Origin: Burkholderiales bacterium
GTDB lineage: Bacteria; Pseudomonadota; Gammaproteobacteria; Burkholderiales; Burkholderiaceae_C
Length of the DNA: 64,000 bases
NCBI GenBank assembly: GCA_016185015.1
Contig: JACPOI010000015.1
Location: forward strand, 62,001 to 126,000
Direction of reading: 5' to 3'
Under the pieces are notes generated by a model. The model made no database searches. It saw only the letters and a list, made by a program, of their open reading frames with translations, and was not told the DNA's origin. This document shows, in pieces, positions 57,413-64,000 of the stretch (its first letter is position 1; every line of letters begins with the position of its first letter). Made by a program: the position numbers and the translations under genes.

Positions 57413-58666
57413 ATGAACAAACCTGATTTGACGACCCTGCGTCCCCGCGCCGACCAGCCCATGGCGCACAACATGAAGCTGATCTCGCACAACGAGCTGC
57501 AGGGCTTTGGCGGCATGGGCGAGGGCATTGCCATGCAGCTGGCCGACGACGGCCGGCGCATCCTGTGGATGGCGCATGAGTCGGCGCCCAAGAACTTCAC
57601 TGGCGTCGACGTCACCGACCCCAAGAACCCGCGCGTGATCGTGCAGACCGAACTGCCGCACATGAAGGTGCGTTCCAACTCGCTGGACGTGGTGGGCAAC
57701 ATCATGGTGGTGGCCAGCCAGGTCAAGGAGCTCGGCGCCAAGCCGGCCGGCATCAACATCTACGACATCAGCAAGCCGGAAGAGCCGCGCCTGCTCTCGC
57801 ACTTCGACTGCTCTGGTCCGTACTCGCGCGGCGTGCACGCGGTCTGGTTCGTGGACGGCAAGACCGTGCACATCTCCTCGGGCGCAGCGGACTTCCAGCC
57901 GCGCAACCCCAAGGACGACCAGATCTACCGCATCATCGACATCTCCGATCCGACCAAGCCCTTCGAGAAGGGCCGCTGGTGGTATTCCGGCACGCGCGAG
58001 GGCGATGAGGCGCCCCCGCCGCCGCGCCTGCCCGCGCAATTCGACACGGGCTTCCGCGCGCACAACACCAATGTCTTCCCCCAGCGCCCGGATCGCGCCT
58101 ATGTGGGTTACATCGACGGCGGTGCCATCGTGCTCGACATCGGCAACCCCGCGGACATCAAGGTGGTGTCGCACTGGAACCATTCGCCGCCTTTCAACGG
58201 CTTCACCCACACGGTGCTGCCGCTGTTCGAACGCAATCTGTGGATCGTGTCCGACGAGTGCGTGCAGGACGACGGCGCCGACTGGCCCAAGCTGGTCTGG
58301 GTGGTGGATTCGCGCACCGACGCCAACCCCCTGCCCATCGGCACCTTCCCGGCGCCGCCCTATGACACCTTCGCCAAGCGCGGCGGGCGTTTCGGCGCGC
58401 ACAACCTGCACGAGAACCTGCCGGTACCCTGTTCCTTCCGCTCGGAGACGCTGTTCATCGGCACCTTCTTCAACGCCGGCGTGCGCGTCTACGACACCAG
58501 CAATCCCTACCAGGTGCAGGAAGTGGCCTACTACGTGCCGCCGACACCGGCCCTGTCGCCGCGTGGCGCGGTGCAGCTCAACGACGTCTACGTCGACGAG
58601 CGCAAGCTGGTCTACACGGTGGATCGTTTCAGCGGTGGTCTTTACATCCTCGAAATGAATGTCTGA
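57413..58666 (+). CDS. LVIVD-repeat beta-propeller protein, possible metal-dependent enzyme
   Basis: 417 residues without a signal peptide, so cytoplasmic. I count seven repeats of the form G-x-x-V/I-x-D-I/V-(S/T)-x-P, at about 64, 113, 171, 237, 294, 356 and 408, which suggests a seven-bladed propeller. Conserved histidines at 142, 217, 266, 330 and 333 lie in HAVWF, HNTNVF, HTVLPLF and HNLHENL. They fall in successive blades and could meet at a central metal. The CobW-type gene overlaps its 3' end by 8 nt. The enzymatic role is unknown. Confidence 0.8.
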   Translation: MNKPDLTTLRPRADQPMAHNMKLISHNELQGFGGMGEGIAMQLADDGRRILWMAHESAPKNFTGVDVTDPKNPRVIVQTELPHMKVRSNSLDVVGNIMVVASQVKELGAKPAGINIYDISKPEEPRLLSHFDCSGPYSRGVHAVWFVDGKTVHISSGAADFQPRNPKDDQIYRIIDISDPTKPFEKGRWWYSGTREGDEAPPPPRLPAQFDTGFRAHNTNVFPQRPDRAYVGYIDGGAIVLDIGNPADIKVVSHWNHSPPFNGFTHTVLPLFERNLWIVSDECVQDDGADWPKLVWVVDSRTDANPLPIGTFPAPPYDTFAKRGGRFGAHNLHENLPVPCSFRSETLFIGTFFNAGVRVYDTSNPYQVQEVAYYVPPTPALSPRGAVQLNDVYVDERKLVYTVDRFSGGLYILEMNV

Positions 58667-59735
58667 GTGGTCTGCAACTTCCGGCGGGCGTGACGCGCTC
58701 GCCGGCAAGATACCGGTCACGCTGGTCACCGGCTTCCTCGGCGCGGGCAAGACCACGCTGATCAGCAAGTTGGTGCGCCACCCGGAGATGGACCGGGTGG
58801 CGGTGGTCATCAACGAGATCGGCGAGATCGGGATCGACAACGACCTGGTCAAGATGTCGACCGAGAGCGTCAGCCTGCTGGCCAACGGCTGCCTGTGCTG
58901 CTCGGTGCGCACCGACCTCCAGGACACCCTGCGTGAGCTCTTCGGCGACCGCCGCGCCGGGGTCATCCCCGACTTCGACCGCGTCATCATCGAGACCACC
59001 GGCCTGGCCGACCCGGGCCCGGTGATCCAGACGCTCTCTAGCGACACCATGCTGGGCGCGCACTACCGCCTGGACGGCGTGGTGACGCTGGTGGACGCGG
59101 TCAACGCGCGTGACCAGCTGGCGCAGCAACCGGAGGCCCAGCAGCAGATCGCCCTGGCGGACCGCATCTTCATCACCAAGGGTGACCTGGTGTCTGCCCA
59201 TGCGGTGGAGCAGCTCATGGCCGAGATCGCTGCGGTCAATACGCGCGCCGATATCCGCCACTGCATCCAGGGCGAACTGCATCCCCGGGACCTGATCGGT
59301 CTGGGCCTGCAAAGCGAGCGCGCCGGCCCCGACACTCTGCGCTTCCTGGGTGAGATGGCTGCGCGCGAGGACCAGGCGAGCGGGGAACAGGGCGCTTATC
59401 TGGCGGGGCGCCTGCCCGGCCGGCACCACCCTTCCGTGCGCAACCTGTCCTTGCGCTTCGAGGCGCCGTTCACCTGGCCCGCATTTTCGGCGGCCATGGA
59501 ACTGCTGATCTCCCTGCGCGGCCAGGACATGCTGCGCGTCAAGGGCATCGTGAATGTCGAAGGCCGTCCCGTCGTCGTGCAGGGCGTGGGCCATGTGTTC
59601 CACCCGCCGGTCACGCTGGACCGCTGGCCCAGTGAAGACATGGGCACGCGCCTCGTCTTCATCACGCGCAACATCGATGCCGACAAGATCAAGGCCCTGT
59701 TCCAGGTGGTCGGCGGGCTGGGGTCTGCCGCCTAG
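58659..59735 (+). CDS. CobW/COG0523-family GTPase (metallochaperone-like)
   Basis: 358-residue G3E-type GTPase. It shows Walker A TGFLGAGKTTLISKLV, the CxCC metal-binding motif in LLANGCLCCSVRTDLQD, a switch segment VIIETTGLADPGPVIQTL, and the CobW C-terminal domain from about residue 235. Members deliver zinc, cobalt or other metals to client proteins. It overlaps the LVIVD gene by 8 nt, so that protein is a likely client. It is separated from the next gene by 32 bp. Confidence 0.92.
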   Translation: MSEWSATSGGRDALAGKIPVTLVTGFLGAGKTTLISKLVRHPEMDRVAVVINEIGEIGIDNDLVKMSTESVSLLANGCLCCSVRTDLQDTLRELFGDRRAGVIPDFDRVIIETTGLADPGPVIQTLSSDTMLGAHYRLDGVVTLVDAVNARDQLAQQPEAQQQIALADRIFITKGDLVSAHAVEQLMAEIAAVNTRADIRHCIQGELHPRDLIGLGLQSERAGPDTLRFLGEMAAREDQASGEQGAYLAGRLPGRHHPSVRNLSLRFEAPFTWPAFSAAMELLISLRGQDMLRVKGIVNVEGRPVVVQGVGHVFHPPVTLDRWPSEDMGTRLVFITRNIDADKIKALFQVVGGLGSAA

Positions 59736-59767
59736 CTGGGTCATCCCTCGCTACATACACTGACCGC

Positions 59768-60289
59768 ATGATGTCCTTGCGCCTGCCTGAACGCCCTGTG
59801 CGCCACCTGCTGGCGGGTATGGGCTTGTGGCTCGGCCTGTTCATGCTGCCGGCGCTGGCGCAAACCGGTGGTCCCGCTGCGGCGGCCCCCACGCACGATC
59901 CCAGCACCTCCATGCTGCCCGATGCCCCCGGCGCCGTGCCCTGGTCCGTGCTCAGTGCGGCCACCATCAGGATGAGCCAGGGCAAGCTGGGCCCGGCTTT
60001 TCCCGAGGCCTTGCGGCCGCTGCAGGGCAAGACCGTCAAGCTGCAGGGTTACATCCTGCCCATCGAGGCCGGGCAGACCCACAGCTACTTCCTGCTCTCG
60101 GCCTGGTCACCCACCTGTCCCTTCTGCCTGTCGGCCGGGCCGGAAGCCATGGTGGAGGTGCGTGCGCGCAAGGCGGTGAAATATTCGAACGACCCGGTCG
60201 TGGTCGAAGGGCGCCTGCTGCTGCTGGACAATGATCCCGGCGGCGTGTTTTATCGGCTGGTCGAAGCGGTGCCCGCCAGCCTTCCCTGA
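59768..60289 (+). CDS. DUF3299 periplasmic protein
   Basis: 173 residues with a signal peptide (LLAGMGLWLGLFMLPALAQT). The DUF3299 part includes VKLQGYILPIEAGQTHSYFL and the cysteine pair TCPFCLSAGPEAMVEV. Homologues in other bacteria occur near zinc-responsive transport genes, so a metal-related role fits its position after the CobW gene; that is inference. An ATG three nt downstream is an alternative start. Confidence 0.8.
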   Translation: MMSLRLPERPVRHLLAGMGLWLGLFMLPALAQTGGPAAAAPTHDPSTSMLPDAPGAVPWSVLSAATIRMSQGKLGPAFPEALRPLQGKTVKLQGYILPIEAGQTHSYFLLSAWSPTCPFCLSAGPEAMVEVRARKAVKYSNDPVVVEGRLLLLDNDPGGVFYRLVEAVPASLP

Positions 60290-60306
60290 ACAACAACGGA
60301 GATCCC

Positions 60307-61623
60307 ATGCTACGACGTCTATTTACGGCCGCCACGCTCACGCTGGCGGTGAGCGCTGCCTGGTCCCAGGCGGCTTTGCCGCCGCTGCATCCGCAGACCG
60401 AGGCTGCATTCGTCAAACTGACGGCGCATGCCGGCGTCAAGCAGGCGGTGGATTTTCTGCGGGCGGACGATGAACGCACGCTCAAGGATCAGATCGAGCT
60501 GACCGAAATCCCCGCGCCGCCGTTCAAGGAAATGGTGCGCGCCCAGGAATACCAGAAGCGGCTCAAAGCCCTGGGCCTGACCGACGCGCGCATCGACGCC
60601 GAAGGCAACGTGATTGCCGTGCGCAAGGGCAGCGGCAAGGGCCCGGTGCTGGTGTTGTCGGCGCATCTGGACACGGTGTTTCCCGAAGGCACGGATGTGA
60701 AAGTCAAGGTCAAGGGCAACCGTTATGAAGCCCCGGGCATCTACGACGACGGGCGTGGCCTGGCCTCGCTGCTCAGCGTGCTGCGCGCGCTGAACCAGAC
60801 CGGCCTGAAAACGGTGGGCGACATCGTCTTCGTCGGCACGGTGGGCGAAGAAGAGCTGGGTGATCTGCGCGGGGTCAAGGCGCTGTTTCGCGACAACAAG
60901 GCCATCGACGGCTTCATCTCGCTTGATGGCCTGGACATCGGTCGCATCGTGAACCAGGCCACCGGCAGCCGGCGCTTCCGCATCATCTACACCGGCCCGG
61001 GCGGGCACAGCTTCTCGGCCTTCGGCCTGCCTTCGGCCACCCACGCGCTGGGCCGTGCGATTGCCAAGATCAGCGAAGTGCGTACCGTCGATCAGCCGAA
61101 GACCACCTTCACCGTGGGCACGCTCAAGGGCGGCACCTCGGTCAACGCGATTGCAGCCGAGGCCGAACTCGGGCTGGACATGCGTTCGAACAGCGCGGTC
61201 GAGCTCAAGAAGCTGGAAGACCAGATCATGGCGCTGGCCCGCGAGGCCGCCGATGACGAGAACAAGCGTTGGGACAAGAAAGACGTGATCAAGGTCGAAT
61301 TCAAACTCGTGGGCGACCGCCCGGCCGGTGCCGGTCAGCTGGACTCCCCCATGGTCCAGGCCGCACGCCGTGCCGTGGCCACGGTGGGCGGCGAGGTCAA
61401 GGCCGTGACGGCGTCCAGCACCGACTCCAACCTGCCGATCAGCCTGGGCATTCCGGCCGTCACGCTGGGCAGCGGTGGTGTGGGCGGTGGTTCGCACGGC
61501 CCGGGTGAGTGGTTCTCGCCCATCAATGCCTGGCTCGGCCCGCAGAGCACCTTGCTCACGGTCTTGTCGCTGGTGGGGGTGGAAGGCGTTACCGAGCCTC
61601 TGCTGCCGGTGCGGGCGCGCTGA
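60307..61623 (+). CDS. exported M20 family metallopeptidase (PepT/CPG2-like)
   Basis: 438 residues with a signal peptide (LLFTAAT-like start, LTLAVSAAWSQAALPPLH cleavage region). Di-metal residues are in LVLSAHLDTVFPEGTD, APGIYDDGRGLASLLSVL and FVGTVGEEELGDLRGVKALF, with the dimer-domain YTGPGGHSFSAFGLPSATHA. It would cut peptides or acylated amino acids in the periplasm. ATG 60307 has CGGAG upstream. It ends at a strong terminator. Confidence 0.88.
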   Translation: MLRRLFTAATLTLAVSAAWSQAALPPLHPQTEAAFVKLTAHAGVKQAVDFLRADDERTLKDQIELTEIPAPPFKEMVRAQEYQKRLKALGLTDARIDAEGNVIAVRKGSGKGPVLVLSAHLDTVFPEGTDVKVKVKGNRYEAPGIYDDGRGLASLLSVLRALNQTGLKTVGDIVFVGTVGEEELGDLRGVKALFRDNKAIDGFISLDGLDIGRIVNQATGSRRFRIIYTGPGGHSFSAFGLPSATHALGRAIAKISEVRTVDQPKTTFTVGTLKGGTSVNAIAAEAELGLDMRSNSAVELKKLEDQIMALAREAADDENKRWDKKDVIKVEFKLVGDRPAGAGQLDSPMVQAARRAVATVGGEVKAVTASSTDSNLPISLGIPAVTLGSGGVGGGSHGPGEWFSPINAWLGPQSTLLTVLSLVGVEGVTEPLLPVRAR

Positions 61624-61641
61624 GCTGCTGCCGGCTCAAGC

Positions 61642-61679
61642 AAAAGCCCCAGGTAGCTCAGGCCGCCTGGGGCTTTTTT
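61642..61679 (+). terminator. intrinsic terminator after the M20 peptidase
   Basis: AAAAGCCCCAGG (61642-61653) and CCTGGGGCTTTT (61666-61677) form a perfect 12-bp stem with T to 61679. Confidence 0.92.
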
Positions 61680-61725
61680 CTTGGTGCGGATGCCGCAGCC
61701 GGGCCTGGGCATGCGCTGGATGGTG

Positions 61726-61801
<76 letters not shown>

Positions 61802-61851
61802 ACACGTGAAGAAATTCTAGCCATCCTTGGCCGGTCCGGCCAGTGGTGCCT

Positions 61852-62556
61852 TCAAGCCCAGGCCGCCAGTTCCCAGCGGTGCCAGTCTTCGCGCTGCCAG
61901 CTCAGACCCCGGCCGGTGGACACGCGGTAGTCGCCGGTCGTTTCGCGCGCCACCCAGCGGCCGATCTCCGGCGCCAGCCAGAGCGTGTCACGCCGTATGG
62001 TTTCCGCGCGGTTGATGTCGCGATGCTGCAGGCGTGTGAGTTTCTCGATGCGCAGGGCGAGCTGGGGGCCGTTGGCCAGCGTCACACGTTCCCAGCCGGG
62101 CACCGTGGTGTGCTGGGTGATCCAGTAGCGGAAGGAATCGTTGTCGAGGCGGTAGTGCGTGCTGTGCGCGCTGCGGTGGCCCGGGCTCAGGTTGGCCGGC
62201 CACAGGGGCATGGCCTGTTCGTAGTTCAGCACATCGTCCCGGGCGAATTCGCGCAGCACCTGCCCCCAGGGCTGGTGCAGTTCTTCCTGCTCGGTGGCGC
62301 CGGCATCGCTGCGGATGCGCACGCGCACCCGGGGCTCCAGGTCTGTTAGCTCATGGGTTTCCGTGGCGAGCAGGGCGCTGTTGTAGCCGTTGTACTTGCG
62401 GTAGGTCCAGCGCTGGCCCGTGGTCGGCGGGCGCAGGCCGATCGGCTGGGCCGGTGCCGCCGCGGCTTCGGTGCGCAGCCCGGCCAGGGGCTGGTAGGCA
62501 CAGCCGGCGGGCAAGGCCAGCAGGGCCAGGCTCAGTTTTCGGCGGGTGGGGTTCAT
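61852..62556 (-). CDS. putative lipoprotein of unknown function
   Basis: 234 residues starting MNPTRRKLSLALLALPAGCA, with the lipobox LPAGC giving an acylated Cys at about 19. The mature part is beta-rich with Trp and Arg (LRPPTTGQRWTYRKYNGYNS and EIGRWVARETTGDYRV). I do not recognise the family. Divergent from the binding-protein gene by 75 bp and 50 bp from the tRNA. Confidence 0.75.
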   Translation of the reverse strand: MNPTRRKLSLALLALPAGCAYQPLAGLRTEAAAAPAQPIGLRPPTTGQRWTYRKYNGYNSALLATETHELTDLEPRVRVRIRSDAGATEQEELHQPWGQVLREFARDDVLNYEQAMPLWPANLSPGHRSAHSTHYRLDNDSFRYWITQHTTVPGWERVTLANGPQLALRIEKLTRLQHRDINRAETIRRDTLWLAPEIGRWVARETTGDYRVSTGRGLSWQREDWHRWELAAWA

Positions 62557-62631
62557 GGACTAAGCTCCAAGTTCTGGACGCTATCATTCTGGCAGCCCAT
62601 TTCCGCAGCCTCACCCCGAACAGGAAAGACC

Positions 62632-63834
62632 ATGAAATCCAACGTGCCCTTTGCCCTGCTGCGCCGCAGCTTTTTCGCGGCCACCGTGTCTGCCGTGCTG
62701 GCCCTGCCGGCCCTGGCGGCCGACAACGTCAAGATCGGCCTGCTGTCCACGCTCTCGGGCCCCGGTGCCGGGCTGGGCATTGATATCCGCGACGGCTTCC
62801 AGCTCGCGGTCAAGCTGAACGGCGGCAAGCTCGGCGGCCTGCCGGCCGAGGTGATCGTCGCCGACGACCAGGCCAGCCCCGATGTGGGCCGCCAGACGGC
62901 GGACCGCCTGGTCAAGCGCGACAAGGTCGACTTCATGACCGGCATCGTCTTCTCCAACGTCATGTTGGCCGTGGGCGCGCCCACCTTTGCCGCCAAGACC
63001 TTCTACATCAGCGCCAACGCCGGCCCCTCGCAGCTGGCGGGCGAGCAGTGCAACCCCTATTTCTTCAGCGCTTCGTACCAGAACGACAACCAGCACGAGG
63101 CCGTGGGCAAGACCGTGGCCGACAAGGGCTTCAAGCGCGTGGCGCTGATCGCCCCCAACTACCCGGCGGGCAAGGATGCGCTGGCCGGCTTCAAGCGCTA
63201 CTACAAGGGCGGCGAGATCGTCTCTGAAAGCTACACCCCGCTGAACCTGCTGGACTACGGCGCCGAGCTGTCCAAGCTGCGCGCGGCCAAACCCGATGCG
63301 GTCTACATTTTCCTGCCTGGCGGCCTGGGCATCAATTTCATCAAGCAGTTCGTCGGTGCCGGCCTGTCCAAGGACATGACGCTCTTCGGCCCCGGCTTCT
63401 CGGGTGACGAGGACGTGATCCGCGCCGTGGGCAATCCCATGCTGGGCATGTTCAACACCTCGCAGTGGGCGCATGACCTGGACAACGCGGCCAACAAGAA
63501 GTTCGTGGCCGCCTTCGAGAAGGAATACGGCCGCCTGCCCACGCTCTACGCTTCCCAGGGTTATGACGCGGCGCAGCTGATCGGTGCCGCCGTGCGCGAC
63601 AGCAAGGGCCAGCTGGACGACAAGGCCGCCGTGCACAAGGCGCTCAAGGCCGCCAAGTTCGATTCCGTGCGCGGCAACTTCAAGTTCAACAGCAACCAGT
63701 TCCCCATCCAGGACTACCACCTGCGTGTCATCACCCAGGACAGCAAGGGCCGCGTGACCAACCGCACCCTCGGCACCATCTTCAAGAACCACGCCGACGC
63801 CTACGCCGCCAACTGCAAGATGCCGGGGCTCTGA
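62632..63834 (+). CDS. branched-chain amino acid-type ABC transporter substrate-binding protein
   Basis: 400 residues with a signal peptide (FFAATVSAVLALPALAADNV). The periplasmic-binding fold shows VKIGLLSTLSGPGAGLGIDI, VIVADDQASPDVGRQTADRL and SNVMLAVGAPTFAAKTFYIS. AGGAAAG precedes ATG 62632. The Leu/Ile/Val-binding class also covers amides and aromatic acids, so the substrate is open. A permease gene starts 25 bp after it. Confidence 0.92.
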   Translation: MKSNVPFALLRRSFFAATVSAVLALPALAADNVKIGLLSTLSGPGAGLGIDIRDGFQLAVKLNGGKLGGLPAEVIVADDQASPDVGRQTADRLVKRDKVDFMTGIVFSNVMLAVGAPTFAAKTFYISANAGPSQLAGEQCNPYFFSASYQNDNQHEAVGKTVADKGFKRVALIAPNYPAGKDALAGFKRYYKGGEIVSESYTPLNLLDYGAELSKLRAAKPDAVYIFLPGGLGINFIKQFVGAGLSKDMTLFGPGFSGDEDVIRAVGNPMLGMFNTSQWAHDLDNAANKKFVAAFEKEYGRLPTLYASQGYDAAQLIGAAVRDSKGQLDDKAAVHKALKAAKFDSVRGNFKFNSNQFPIQDYHLRVITQDSKGRVTNRTLGTIFKNHADAYAANCKMPGL

Positions 63835-63859
63835 TCTGCGACACGTGTTCCTGTAGGCG

Positions 63860-64000
63860 ATGACCGGCATTCTCATCCTGGAGCAGGCCCTCAACGGCCT
63901 GCAGTTCGGGCTCATGCTCTTTTTGCTGGCGGCCGGGCTCACCCTGGTCTTCGGCATCATGGACATGATCAACCTGGCGCACGGCTCGCTCTACATGGTG
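63860..64000 (+). CDS. branched-chain amino acid ABC transporter permease (LivH type), partial
   Basis: The first 47 codons before the window ends: MTGILILEQALNGLQFGLML followed by a helix and LVFGIMDMINLAHGSLYM. The conserved MDMINLAHG segment is the LivH signature at the first membrane loop. It follows the binding-protein gene by 25 bp, giving the usual livK-livH start; the rest is outside. Confidence 0.93.
   Translation, partial: MTGILILEQALNGLQFGLMLFLLAAGLTLVFGIMDMINLAHGSLYMV

Noticed and set aside
56372-59050. An 892-codon minus-strand frame opposite the Bug, LVIVD and CobW genes
   Set aside because: It spans three plus-strand genes with clear families and has no recognisable features.

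Overview
This 64 kb window is high-GC chromosomal DNA from a betaproteobacterium of the order Burkholderiales, most likely family Comamonadaceae. The genus cannot be fixed from sequence alone. The main reasons are the leuC-leuD-leuB-asd-fimV-truA-trpF-trpB-trpA-accD gene order, the sdhCDAB-sdhE-gltA operon beside a GntR gene and mdh-lyase-acnB, a Bug-type (TctC) binding protein, a UraD-AllC fusion protein, and short extragenic palindromes of a kind common in that family. There is no phage, plasmid, insertion sequence, CRISPR array or rRNA operon. The one tRNA is tRNA-Ala(CGC), on the minus strand at 61726-61801.

Layout. 1-2695: a YgjP-type metallopeptidase cut by the window edge, lysS and yggT. 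2745-14384 (minus strand): amino-acid and fatty-acid biosynthesis (leuCDB, asd, trpFBA, accD) with fimV and truA inside; many junctions are 4-nt stop/start overlaps. 14410-15842: a LysR regulator and an unnamed small protein. 15903-20951 (minus): sdhCDAB, sdhE and gltA. 21085-26757: a HutC-type GntR regulator divergent from mdh, a citrate-lyase-like gene and acnB. The divergent promoter has well-formed -35 and -10 boxes with a palindromic operator just upstream. 26836-33557 (mostly plus): DUF486 protein, DUF47/PiT phosphate pair, rpsP-rimM-trmD-rplS, a Nudix hydrolase and a CbiB-like protein. 33707-39763: rsgA, phhB, an M48 protease, orn, a DEAD-box helicase with a long structured leader, a lipoprotein and a 49-residue membrane protein.

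39866-51472 is a urate-degradation region. It holds an NCS2 permease, an M20 hydrolase, a UraD-AllC fusion, PuuE, a FadR-type GntR, UraH and the membrane urate hydroxylase PuuD with its cytochrome c tail. Beyond a 560-bp repeat-rich gap lies an ABC importer. The 8-bp palindrome TGTATACA occurs upstream of the permease, between gntR and uraH, and upstream of the importer, which suggests one regulon and a purine-related importer substrate.

53407-59735 is a catabolic cluster whose substrate I cannot name. It encodes an Ldh2-type dehydrogenase, an aldehyde dehydrogenase, a cupin, a Bug-type binding protein, a seven-repeat LVIVD beta-propeller and an overlapping CobW-type metallochaperone GTPase. 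A divergent LysR gene has an ATC-N11-GAT box about 67 bp before the likely transcription start. The propeller carries histidines that could form a metal centre, and the chaperone gene overlaps it. I regard this as the best candidate for an undescribed system. The window ends with a DUF3299 protein, an exported M20 peptidase, the tRNA, a lipoprotein and the start of a branched-chain amino-acid-type ABC transporter.
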